In this document: one piece after another, positions 19,430-29,470 of the stretch
Position numbering within the stretch: position 1 is the stretch's first letter
How the letters are laid out: each line of letters opens with the position of its first letter
From: Amphimedon queenslandica
Taxonomy: Eukaryota; Porifera; Demospongiae; Haplosclerida; Niphatidae
Reading direction: 5' to 3'
Length of the DNA stretch: 32,011 nucleotides
Assembly (NCBI RefSeq): GCF_000090795.2
Contig: NW_003546259.1
Location: 111,017-143,027, forward strand
Made by a program: the position numbers and the translations under genes
The notes under the pieces: generated by a model
The model's input: only the letters and a program-made list of their open reading frames with translations
Databases searched by the model: none
What the model was told of the DNA's origin: nothing

Positions 19430-20900
19430 GATGTGGTTCCTGAAGTTAGTTTTTGAGGGGTATTATGTTGATTATGAAAACTTTGAAACTTTTGATAATT
19501 TGCAACAGTTGGAATTCTTTACGTACAACACATATTACTAATACTATCTAAATAAATGTTTCATTGTCTTTCACTGAAATTTGGTATGCTGGATGTTGAG
19601 CTGTGTGCCTCATCTGACATGATGCTGAAGTACTCTTTTTTGGCCTTTCAGTAAAAGGGGAACAGAGCCCTTAAAATAAATTAAAAATTGTGGTATTCTA
19701 GAAAAATGCTGTTACAGCACTTTAAACAACATTACTTGATAAATAATAGAACTTTTGATTGATTTTGAAAATTTTTTTGATTAAATGTGGAATTTACACC
19801 TAAGCACCATTTCTTTATTACTCTGCTTGCTGTAAGATGTTCCAATGGTGGTGTGGTAAATGCAACTTCAAGAATTCAAATCACTAATATGCATTCTACA
19901 TGATCTTCATGTTTGCACTCTTGACAAAAATACTTATGGCACTCATGTGGTAATAATTTTCTGATGCCTCTTGTCTTTATCAATGTTGTACAATCACTGT
20001 TTCTTAAAATTGAATCAATTTAGCAGCCACTACTCTTATTTTATGACAGATGTGTGAAGCTCTTAGTTGAATAAACTCATTATCATATGTTTCAGAATTA
20101 ATTTAGACCGCTTTTAAATTTGTATAGCAGTGGTATAACTTCTTGAAACTTTCCAGCATCTTCACTATCAAGGTGATTCACTTTAAGTATCTTGAGGCAT
20201 TGCTGCTAAAGATACTGTATAGTCCAGTAATTCAGCACTTACTGGCAACTCTTGCCATTTCTTTTATAACTTGATTGCTTATGATTATAACTTTATTGTT
20301 TATGGTTATAACTTGCTATATATCCTTCCATGGTCCTTTGCCAGTACATTTCAGTTGTCATGGGGTGTGTTTGTAAAACTCTCTATGAAGTTGCCATTGT
20401 TTGTCCCTATTATTAGTCTCATTAATATATTTTTTAATATTGTATCCGGGTGTGAAGAACGTTGAAGAATCTCTTATGGCTTGAGTTATAAGCACATTCT
20501 TTGTTTCACGATTTTGTGACTGAGAGGGACATGCATTGGTATTACTGCAAACATAATTGACTTGTCTGGCACTAATTCTAAATGGTTAATCTTTTTATCC
20601 TGTTCAAGCGACTTTGTACAGATTGAAAATCATATTTGAAACATTTATTGTTACCGACAAGAAACCAGTAGTGTGATGTTACATGCTGTTGTTATTATAA
20701 AGGGGCTTTCTTGATTTTGAAAGTTGTGAAACTTTTGCTTAAATGATCTGTTTTCTTGTGTTTCTGGCAACTTATAACAGTTTGAATCTCTTACTTTGCG
20801 TTACATATTACTAAAAAAAGTATTGCATTGTCATTTACTTGAATTGTGGTGTTTTGAATGTTGAGCCACTGATGCACTTATTCATTTGCTTTCATTAAAG
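19430..20900. repeat. Diverged direct duplication (about 19430-19660 and 20690-20900)
   Basis: Shared landmarks in the same order about 1.27 kb apart: GTGAAACTTTT/TTGAAACTTTT, GCAAC followed by CAGTT, ACATATTACTAA, TTCATTGTC or GCATTGTC followed by TTTACTTGAA-like sequence, GGATGTTGAGC/GAATGTTGAGC, then CTTTCA or CTTTCATTAAAG and AAATTAAAA. Similarity is patchy with many indels, so it was judged by eye. It indicates two old copies of one repeat or a tandem segmental duplication. Confidence 0.45.
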
Positions 20901-21094
20901 TCCTATAAATAAAAAATTAAAACTTAAAAGCAAGATTTTTAAAGTGGCAGTTTTCCCTGAACATCTTTTATCTATTTTTGTGGAACTTCCATTGGTTGTG
21001 AGTTATTGATAGGTATTGAACGTCATCACTTGGATCTGATACATGTGATGCGGAGCTACATGTACATGATGCATCCACATCTCAAATGTATATA

Positions 21095-21215
21095 CTGAAT
21101 CTGCCTTTCCATTTTTTTTGGAATAGTCATTCAAATGTTGTTACAGCTCAGATGTACATGGTCAATCTGCCTTTTCTTTTTTATAAAATAGTCCTTCAAA
21201 TGTTGTTACAGCTCA
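21095..21215. repeat. 65-bp tandem duplication
   Basis: Two adjacent copies of AATCTGCCTTT, a T-rich part, ATAGTC, then TTCAAATGTTGTTACAGCTCA. The last motif occurs at about 21130 and 21195, 65 bp apart. The copies differ in the T-rich centre. Non-coding. Confidence 0.8.
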
Positions 21216-21639
21216 ATTTTGTGGTTTTTATAACGAAATTAATTAAAAAAAATTGAGAAGCACCCATTTTCAGTTCGTATATGCGGCACATACAACCTGG
21301 CAATGCTTTTCATCAGTCTGGCAAAAAATAACAATAATAGGGAGCTAAGTAGCAAACAATTGCTGTTTCTAAGCTTTAACTTTGTCAACTTTAGGTAACC
21401 CCAGTGTTGAATGTACTGTGCATGTCTATTTGTGAAATTATATCAAAGTGAAAATAATGTTAAAAAATTATCAATGTCCTTTTAAATATTGGAGTCTAAC
21501 TCTTGGTCATGATTTCAGTTCACTTTCTGGTGTGTTTGGAAAAGTACCCTGTAGTGTACTTGACCTTTTCTTTCTGTTAACTGGCCTATGAACAACTTTG
21601 CTACTCCACTCTTTGATTGAGAGTTAAGGATCAATTTTC

Positions 21640-21915
21640 TCCATTGATACACCATTAGCATATTCATACAGCGATATATCTGTTAACGGGAAATCCTTGT
21701 ATCGAACACCTGCCTTATAACGGACAGTGCCTGGTGTACCCATTAAATTTCCCATGCATATGCATGCAATACAAATTAACCTCCATGCAGCGGATCCTGT
21801 CTTCTCTGGACAGTGGACAGCCAACTGGGACCTGGTAGAACTTAGCACATTTATTGACCTCCATAAGCGGACATTGAGCAAATACAAAAATATTTCATAC
21901 CAAAGCATTTCATAG
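21640..21915. repeat. GC-richer repeat relic with CGGACA motifs
   Basis: This block stands out in base composition and has repeated short motifs: TAACGGACAG (about 21717), CAGCGGATCC (21788), CTGGACAGTGGACAG (21807) and TAAGCGGACATT (21864). Such strings of (A/G)CGGACA are typical of the terminal regions of pogo/CENP-B-type DNA transposons in several invertebrates. The two overlapping open frames (21624-21908 on minus, 21727-21915 on plus) result from this composition and carry no domain. The assignment is an inference from motif style. Confidence 0.4.
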
Positions 21916-24136
21916 TTTTAAGAAGACATTCTCTGGGTGGATGTCATTGATTTTCTGAATCATTAATTTCCACATGCCTTTTGTATGGAATTATTTTTAA
22001 GTTACTAATGACATTCTTGTTAAATCAAGAGCAGCAGTTTAAGCATTTTAATTGAGTGATTTTAATTGCATTAATCTCATCACTTGTTGTAATTATGATG
22101 CTATGATGAACTTTTTAACAATCATATTCTCAAAGGAATAGTGTTGCATTAAACATGTACATGTGAGGATTTTAACCTTTTTTACTGGGCTAACTTGAAC
22201 AGCAATGTGACCTGAAGATATGTATTAGATGTTGATTGCCTTCAAAGAAAAGATGTGGCAAACTTTCAAGAGGTGGCAAAGCATCATAAAAGTTTAGAAC
22301 TGCTTTCGATTTGGTTTGATATTCATGATAATGCTTTTATTCAATGTTTAGCAGAACTTATGTATTGACCATGTTTCCAGCAATTGAATATCAAAACTAA
22401 CTACTCAAGCACTCCATTTAAAGCTGTCCATTCCTACTTTCCACATTCTTCATCTCTCCTTATCCTTTTGAATGCTAACTACACTGGATTTGATTCTAAC
22501 AATTTATTGCCAGTGACCTCCAGCTATCATAATACAATGTAGTACCAACTGATTTGTCTCATATTCTTGAGTTTAATGTTCTTCCATTGCTTTAAAATCA
22601 TTGAAGAATAGGAGAAGTGTTACACTCTGTTTATTTTCTTAAGTGAAATCTAATTTATGCAAGTAGATGATATCACAATTGATATTAATACTCCCACTGG
22701 CACTAATAGTTTTAGATCATTGCTCGACATTGTGGCAACAAATGATATAAACATTGTCATACCACTACGATTGCCATCAGTTCACTCTTGCTATTGTCAC
22801 CAACTAAGTCACCTTGCCTTCAATTGATAGTACAGTATAGCGGAGATGATCCTTAACATAAAATTGTTGGGAAAGTATTGGGAAGAGATGATGTCAACTG
22901 AATAAAATTGTTTCCCTTTTGAGTTTATTGTTGCTGCACACAAGTCAATTGATGTTTTAAACTGTGAAGATGCCTTTACTTCCAATTGAGGTGCAAGCCA
23001 AACGCTAGGCAACATTTGTCATTGCTGGGTCCTGAGCGATAGCCCGGAGGGTTAGGTTGAATACACAAACACAATAGAATTCATTTCAAAAAGGGCATAT
23101 TTAGGAATTTGGAAAATGGGGTACTGGGGTATAAAATGTTTGGTGCTGGAGGCACTTGAACATGACAGATTTTGGCCATGCTTACTTTTTCTGATGGTAA
23201 AACAGCGATTTTCTTCATTTTTGTCTATTACTGGTTGAATTACAACTTCAAGCATACTGGTACTTGTCATCATTCCTTACAGCACTAGAAACTACTGAAA
23301 TCATCAGGGTATAGATTACTTTATTAAGTGGGTTTTTAGTGATATTAGAGTCCAGAACTTCTCTATTTTTTTAGAGCCACACTATAAGGGGGGTGCTCAA
23401 GCACCCTCAACCTCCGCCCCACCCTTTTTCTACGCTCCTGTTATTTAGCCCAATATATCATACATGATTGTCAGCAGGAATGCATTATGCTAATGAAGGT
23501 TCCCAGCCAAAATACATTGCTTTGATAACACATTAAGAGATTACTGTACATGAGGAACAGGCCGACTACTGGCTGCTTCATGATAGGCTGCTCAATAGCA
23601 ACTCAGCTTGATCAATCTTAGGCATTTTATGCTGCTTCAAGACTGTACTGCAAGGAACGATGTTACAATGCATTCAGATGTTAGTAAAAAATGCCTCATT
23701 TTTCACTTCCACAATCTTAATAACTATTCAGTGCTATACTCATTCAGTGCTCATTTCTTGCTTTAGAGGAACAAGTAACAACTAGCAGTCGCCTCAACAT
23801 CAATGTTCAGTTTGCTTGTATTTGTCCTCCAAGAAGATTAAATTATTGTGACATCATGTGCAATAGATTGTTACTTGTTACATGCTAGTACACATGCTTG
23901 CACATGTATGTACAACCTCAAATTCAGGGTTAGTCTAAATGGATCTTAGTTGGGATTGCAGCTATTTAGAACCTGCAGTTGGTTTCAAATAATAAATGCC
24001 TCCAAATTAGTGTGTAATCTATATTCAATGAGTAATGCAAAACGCAAATGTTAAATTTATTATCAATGTTAAATATGCCTTTGTATCAACCCTTCATTTA
24101 GTTTGAATTAGGCTCTAATATGTCTTTTCTTTACAG

Positions 24137-24175
24137 GCAAGAAAAGAAATAGTGCCATCCCTTCCATCTGAAGTT
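24137..24175 (+). pseudogene. MULE-OTU relic: 13-codon exon
   Basis: Preceded by TTTTCTTTACAG and followed by GTAAGTTCAC, both strong splice signals. The 39 nt read ARKEIVPSLPSEV on complete codons. It joins in frame to the candidate microexon at 24344 and then to the exon at 25038, giving SLPSEV-SKY-IRTHGFVC. Very small on its own, so support rests on signals and phase. Confidence 0.55.
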
Positions 24176-24343
24176 GTAAGTTCACTAAATTAGTGTTGTA
24201 TTTTGTGTATGTAATGCCTCTCCATGACATGTCTTGACAACAATTTTATTGTAGAATAATTGATTTTTTTGTTACATTGTAGATTTGGTGACTTACTATT
24301 TTTAAATTAATTGGAGAAAGAAAATGAATTGTCATTTTTTCAG

Positions 24344-24352
24344 TCCAAATAT
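24344..24352 (+). pseudogene. MULE-OTU relic: candidate 9-nt microexon
   Basis: GTCATTTTTTCAG precedes TCCAAATAT, which is followed by GTAAGTTCAC. The nine bases encode Ser-Lys-Tyr on complete codons, so inclusion or skipping both keep the frame. The donor context GTAAGTTCACTA is identical over 12 bases to that of the preceding exon at 24176, which suggests local duplication. Without transcript data a chance pair of splice signals cannot be excluded. Confidence 0.4.
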
Positions 24353-25037
24353 GTAAGTTCACTATAAGAATTGCACCATTTACTTTTCGATATATTGTTT
24401 TGTAATTTTAAAAACCCTTTTGTAAGTATTTCATGCATTATTGCTCACCATAATGTGTTATGGTATAAAGAAAGGAATTGATAATCATTGTAAATTATGT
24501 GATTACTAAGAAATGCAATGACATTGTAAATTCATCCAGTATAAGCAAGCATAGTAAATTTTTTCATTTATTGTACATCAATGTGGCAGCGTAGCAAAGC
24601 ATACACAATGCTGTTATGCTCTTATTTTTGCATTTCCTGCATGCCCTTTTTTGCTTCTTGTGTCTAAAAATTATTAAGAACATTGTGAAAAGAATTTAAC
24701 ACTTTCCTAAGAATCGTGTATATATTTCATTGAGAGCCAAACAGTTTCTTTGGGTTTCTTGTTCATTGAACAATGCAGTTTCTTGCTCAGTAATGGGGCA
24801 GGCCATAGTATATACTCGTATTGCAAGACATCTTGAAGAGAAAATTCTTGATTTTTATAGCTTTTGAAATAGTGTTCTTATTTTGTATAGAAAATTTGAA
24901 TTTTTTATGAATAAACTACATCTACATGTATATATGGATATTGCATGCATGTATTGAGTTTGAATGAATTTTGATATTTCATGTTCTGAAAGAAGATACA
25001 TGTGTAGTATATGAGTCTAACTACATTTTTATTTCAG

Positions 25038-27203
25038 ATCCGTACTCATGGATTTGTGTGTCCTGTGGTAGCAGATGCTCCTGATAAATATGTAGATGAT
25101 GCTTCTGAAGTACCAGATACTACTGAGGCAGCAGATAATAACCTCTGCAGCAAACGAGTAGATCAGATTTTGATGGTAGCTTCTGTGATGATAGTATAGC
25201 TGATGTTGTCACCGTTAAGTCAGCACCTGATTCTACCTTTGTGTGTACACAATATGAAACAGATTTTTGTGAAACCGACGGAAGCGTACACCGCATATTT
25301 ATTGGAGAGTCTGAGCAATTGGTGAAGTTCATCGATGAAATTAATAATGCAACCTGCCTTGTCCCTAATTGTTCAGGAAAACTTCAACAACATGCTGTTG
25401 AACAAGCTGGGATGGGGGAGCTACCGCCTTTCTGTTTCATTATACCAGTTGTGGAGGCCGCAAAGTCAATTTCAGCACCTCTTCAGAGAGAGAATGGCAG
25501 TCCTGCTCTTTCAGCAGCTCTACAGGTGGCATTTATTTGTGCTGGAACTTCTTATGCACAATATAGAAGGGTTCTTCGCCACACCTTTGGAATGCAGTGG
25601 GTAAGTAGCAATACTTTGAATGGGAGAATTGAAGAAATGTATGAACATGTCAAGGCCATTTTAGATAACGTTTGTTTGGAGGAACCGCAGCAAATGAAGG
25701 ACATGGATCAAAAGCACCTAGGTAGCTGGAGCAGGGTAGTTACTTGTGCTGATGCTGTTTGGCTGCTAGGGGCAGTTTTAGTCGCAACTGCACGTTCACA
25801 GTCAGAAACTACATGACAGGTGCCCTTCTGTACCATTATTACATCTGTTAAAAAGGAAAGGACATGTTGTGCAAAGAAGACTTGTATGAAGGTACTTCGA
25901 AGTCAGCAATAGGATTTGGAGCTGACCACGTGTTCAGTTTTAAGGTCCAACATGGAATTATTGTTGAATGCCACATGCAAGACGGTAATAGCACTGCAGG
26001 GAATGCAGTGTTGAAGTCTTTTCCTAATTGTTAGCTGTTACGATGTGGCAATAATTTCGCCAAGAACCACGCTGTAAAATTGGACAAATTACGTAAAGAG
26101 AAGGAGATGACACATAAAGATGGCTCTGCAGTCGAATGTTACTGCAAAGGCAAAAGCATGCTCCAAACTGTGGCTGCATTAAAGAGAAATTTATTAGAAA
26201 GGCCAGGTCTTCCTTTCAGATGTGCCTTACCAATGCCGGGAAGGATCCCAATGCCTTCTCAGAGAGGCTAATGAATCTGGCATTGCACCACTATCGTGAT
26301 GTACACAAATGGGATGGCGGCCATTGTGATTTTTACCCATTGGCAGTATGCAGCTGTGGTTCAAGTAAAGATAAGTATAATTTTATTTGCGATGGAAAAC
26401 CTTACAAAACTGGGCACATTTTAAACTGTCCTTTTCATTCACTAGCTTACAAGCTAGAGTGTGAAAAGAACGCAGCTCTGGCACACGTATTAATATATCC
26501 TGAGATTAGCAAGGTCACCACCAATGTTGTGGAAGCCTCACACAATGTTCTTGTCAAGTATATGGCCAAAGATTGGCACATTGTGCAGCTTCATTACCAA
26601 GTTTCCACTAACCTTGGCCTTATTTAGAGTTGTATGACCAATCATTATGCAAAAAGTGGTCCTCAATACCACTGAATGATAGAGATCTTAAAGCGTATGG
26701 GCCTTCCTGTAGTTCCTAATCTGAAGTACATACTAAAGAAGTGTAATACCAACAGGTTTTTGTACCTACAAAGCAAAAAGACTGATGCAGGAAAAGCAAA
26801 CAGAAAGCCGTGTAAGAGGAAGCGTAAAGTTGATGAGCACAAGGCTAGAAGGTTATTTGTGCAAGAGAGTGCAATGGTACATGATATGGGTCTGAACCCC
26901 AATCAAAAAATGCAAATGCAGATCAACGGACCACAAAAGGACTCACAGGGGGAAAGGAAGTCTGTTCCAGCTCCTGCAAGCGATGTCATTATTACTTCTA
27001 GTGATAAATGTCATTCTCATAGTGACCCTGAACAGTTAGATTATGATTATGAGGAAAGTGCCGATTGTGATGATTTGAATGTCTATCCGTGTACCTGTCC
27101 CAATTACCCACGTCACAAATGGTATTGCCCTGATAATGTAAGCAATAGGAAGAGGGCAAATGATGGTTATGTCACTCGGTCAGGCACCTCCAGAACTTTT
27201 TAA
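25038..27203 (+). pseudogene. Mutator-like (MULE-type) DDE transposase relic
   Basis: The exon starts after TTTTTATTTCAG and reads IRTHGFVCPVVADAPDKYVD. Later blocks are CTQYETDFCETDGSVHR, CLVPNCSGKL, a CADAVW box (Asp codon 25751-25753), FTVRNYMTGALLYHYY, GFGADHVFSF, VECHMQDGNSTAGNAVL (Asp 25981-25983), LRCGNNFAKNHA, HAPNCGCIKEKFIRKA, CDFYPLAVCSCGSSKDKYNF, VVEASHNVLVKYMAKD (Glu 26532-26534), GPQYH and ILKRMGLPVVPN, then a basic Lys/Arg tail. The order D-x-x-x-W, HxxD-G-x-S and N-x-x-E with a His after a Cys box is that of Mutator-type transposases. Lesions: stops at 25849, 26032, 26625, 26673 and 27201; frameshifts near 25145, 25768 and 26150. The catalytic residues themselves remain visible. 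The family identity is by motif order only. Confidence 0.7.
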
Positions 27204-27836
27204 CGAGATAATAATACTCAAAGTACCCCCACACTTGATGTTACTCCTTCAGGTACTTTCTGGACTCCACCACTCAAACCAATTTTAGCTTTGGTGAGGT
27301 GTTCTTCTCCGTTGCTTGTCACAAGATAATGGGCAAAGTACCCCAGCCACGATTACTAGTCCTTCGAGTACTTTGGTAATGACACCATTAAAACCGATGT
27401 GTCTAGCCTTAGCAAGATGCTCTACTCCATCACATGTTAGGGGCCAAGTTACCCCTGCTGTTAAGGTTACTCCTTCGGGCACCTTGATGACTCCTCCACT
27501 TAAACCAATGCAACTGGCTGTACCAAAATGCCTTTCTCCATTCATTGTATCACAAGTGAAAGGGGAAAGTACGCCTGCAGTTGATGTGTGTATATCAAAT
27601 GCTGAGAAAGTAGACTCTCCTTGTGCATGTACTCCATCATCTAACAGGACAATGGAGCATTCTCCTGGTATCTCAAATATAAAAAAGCAAAGTATTTCTG
27701 CAATTGTGGGTGTAAATGTTTCGCGCAGTTCTTCCTCTGAGTCTGTCAAAAGATGCTCATCACCATTGGTTACTTTGGCTCTGAAGTCAAGTGAACAGTC
27801 TGATTTTGATTGTTTTGTAGATGAAAAAAAACCAAA
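27204..27836 (+). pseudogene. MULE-OTU relic: Ser/Thr/Pro linker of tandem repeats (TPPLKP box)
   Basis: After the TAA at 27201 the same frame continues with STPTLDVTPSGTFWTPPLKP, then ILALVRCSSPLLV. A frameshift near 27320 leads to QSTPATITSPSSTLVMTPLK and then VTPSGTLMTPPLKPMQLAV. The unit of about 35 residues (105 nt) is: S/V-TPA or STP, a short variable part, VTPSGTL-x-TPPLKP, an Ala/Leu part, then R/K-C-S/L-SP. Three copies are clear and a fourth is partial (STPAVDVC, about 27569). It is followed by Ser-rich, low-complexity sequence. It probably formed a flexible linker between the transposase and the OTU domain. A further frameshift lies between about 27790 and 27850, near an A run. Confidence 0.65.
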
Positions 27837-28437
27837 GGTGCACCGAAAGAGGTCCATGAAATTTTGCCACTTCCTTCAACAAATAAGACGTGGGTTCAAG
27901 AGGCTGTGGCTATTATATCAAAGTTTTCTGGTATGAATGTTGTTGAACGTAATAATCCCGTTAAACGGATTCCTTGCAGTGAAATTGCTCCTCATATTCA
28001 TGATGAGATTGTTGGTGATGGAGCATGTTTCTTCAGAACACTATCTAAAGCCGTTACTGGTACTGAAGCAAATCATTATGTAGTTTGTGTGTCCTTGATA
28101 AAGTTTATGCTTCACCCTGCAAATGTTCTTGCTTTTGGTAGACTTCTTCGCCAGAGTGTTGCATATGATATAGATGCACAAAAAGCAGTGACAAGTCACA
28201 TCAACAGAAGTAGACTGTATTCAGAAACTGCATGGTCAACAGAATATGAGGTATTTGCAGCTGCCACAATGTTTTAAGTGAAAATTAAGGTTTTCACTGA
28301 ATATGTTGATCACCATGTTTGTCACACTTACATCCCACGGTTCAGTAACGATACTTGCATGTCACTGATGCAAGTCATGTTTTACCTGTATGACAAATAG
28401 TAATCATTATGATTTAGTGATACCTGTATTCAATTAG
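27837..28437 (+). pseudogene. MULE-OTU relic: OTU-type cysteine protease domain
   Basis: Reads VHEILPLPSTNKTWVQEAVA, then PHIHDEIVGDGACFFRTLSK, AVTGTEANHY, IKFMLHP, YSETAWSTEYEVFAAATMF, VKIKVFTEY, MFYLYDK and NHYDLVIPVFN. OTU proteases (deubiquitinase fold) have Asp-Gly-x-Cys at the active site, Trp-Gly/Ser-Thr-x-x-Glu in the middle and a final His-Tyr-Asp; all three are visible (Cys in GDGACFF near 28022-28042, His at 28405-28407). Lesions: TAA at 28275-28277 between TMF and VKI, and a one-base shift near 28398 before NHYDLV. Stop TAG at 28435-28437. The intact parent probably encoded this as the C-terminal domain of one protein, since no splice or start signal separates it from the linker. 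Confidence 0.78.
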
Positions 28438-28441
28438 AAGC

Positions 28442-28447
28442 AATAAA
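28442..28447 (+). promoter_or_regulatory. Polyadenylation signal AATAAA
   Basis: Canonical AATAAA starting 5 bp after the OTU stop codon at 28435-28437, followed by a T-rich stretch (TTTCTTTTCTTTTTTCC, about 28480). The position fits the 3' end of the MULE-OTU gene. Confidence 0.55.
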
Positions 28448-28540
28448 GCCTTGGACTTGACTTGTTATTTAGAGAGTTTCTTTTCTTTTTTCCTTCTTTG
28501 CTTTCCACTTTTCCTCCCCTCAACTTAGATTTTTGTTACT

Positions 28541-28655
28541 GTCAATACTTGTAGCCAATTAGTCAGTCGGAGTTTCATTACAGTTGTTATCGTATGCCAA
28601 TACTTGTAGTTGGTTAGTCACTCAGTGTTTTGTTGTAGTTGTTATAGTTTACTTA
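28541..28655. repeat. 55-bp tandem duplication
   Basis: CAATACTTGTAG followed by a GG/CCAATTAGTCA-type stretch, CAGT or CGGAGT and GTTGTTAT occurs at 28543 and again at 28598. It lies in the 3' flank of the OTU relic. Non-coding. Confidence 0.75.
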
Positions 28656-29210
28656 TATTTGTACTTAGTAAAAATATTTATTTTACTATACATAGTCCTT
28701 AATATTGCAAAAGTTATATTATTCATTCATGGCATTTGCCTACACCTTTGCAGCACATTATAAAGCAGAAATTTATGTGTACAATGATCATTACTTGTTC
28801 ATTTTACTACTTACCTTAGTTTGTGTGGTGACTTATGCAGCAGTAGTTGTCAAAGTGTTGAGCTGTACCACACTTGTGGTGGTGCTATGTGACAACTGTA
28901 CCATGCCGTATTTGGGGCTAGTTGTTATAGTTTTACTGTCGTTTTTTACATATATTTGTATTTGATGTTTTTAGTTCTCTAGTACGCATACTCCCTGTAT
29001 TACAAAAATTGTTTTCTATTCATGGCATTTGCCAACACCTTTGCAATACTTTGTTATAAAGGCAGAGATGTGATGCGAGATTTGTTATTACCTCTTGCAT
29101 ACCATGGTTGTTTGTTGACTAATTCAGGTGCAGTTTTCAAGGTGTCTATGTACTTTATGCAATTTATGTTGTACCATGCTTTGGGTGGTGCCATGTGACA
29201 ACCATAATGC
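28650..29210. repeat. Tandem duplication with a period of about 300 bp
   Basis: Two diverged units in direct order. Landmarks ATTCATGGCATTTGCC followed by ACACCTTTGCA (28724/29017), TTATAAAG-CAGA, and GTACCA with GTGGTG followed by ATGTGACAAC (28865/29171) lie 293-306 bp apart. The region gives only chance open frames (28705-28965), hydrophobic and lacking domains. Confidence 0.75.
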
Positions 29211-29465
29211 CACACTGTATTTTTGAGTGATATAAGTAGCTTGTACCACACCTCGGGTGGCAGCATGTGATAGCCATACCACACTGTGTTGGTAGCTTGC
29301 AAGCAGGTTGCATAAGTCGTATAACGCTTTGGGTTGCGATATTTTTCAACCATACCAGTTTCATTGGTGGCTTGCAAGCAGGCTGTAGTCGTACCACACT
29401 TTGGGTGGCGACTTTCAAGGGCAGAATGCGTGACTTGGGCTGTACCATGCTTTGGGTGGCAGCTG
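29171..29465. repeat. Irregular short tandem repeat (ACCATGCTTTGGGTGGC type)
   Basis: Variants of ACCA(T/C)(G/A)CTTTGGGTGGC occur at about 29172, 29251, 29319, 29393 and 29445, with an outlier at 28867. Between them CTTGCAAGCAGG occurs twice (29297, 29371). Spacing is 50-80 bp. Open frames on both strands here (29054-29545 on minus and others) are products of the repeat; their repeated Trp/Tyr-Pro-Lys strings are not a known domain. Confidence 0.7.
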
Positions 29466-29470
29466 TTTTG

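Larger units (their letters stand above)
15263..24136. other. Long interval (inferred intron 1) with repeats, no convincing gene
   Basis: AT-rich throughout. Listed separately are a foldback at 17911, duplications at 19430/20690 and 21095, and a GC-richer relic at 21640. Open frames at 15647-15874 (-), 18087-18332, 18347-18547 (+), 20271-20465 (+), 22809-23015 (-) and 23052-23273 (-) show no domain, start context or splice support. Around 22680-22800 a frame (DINTPTGTNSFRSLLDIVAT) faintly resembles a LINE endonuclease but was not accepted. The rest shows nothing I can identify. Confidence 0.5.

Noticed and set aside
22660..22800. Possible LINE endonuclease fragment (DINTPTGTNSFRSLLDIVAT)
   Set aside because: Resemblance is limited to a loose Asp-Asn and Phe-x-x-Leu-Leu pattern; the next conserved boxes (Thr-His, Ser-Asp-His) were not found.
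27285..27857. 190-residue open frame on the minus strand opposite the linker
   Set aside because: It mirrors the repeat-rich plus-strand linker. The plus strand has the meaningful sequence on both sides, so this is a shadow frame.
25038..28437. An alternative genetic code in which TAA/TAG are read as Gln, which would remove most stops in both relics
   Set aside because: Frameshifts are also present in both genes, TGA stops occur too, and other reading frames end normally at TAA/TAG. Ordinary decay explains everything more simply.
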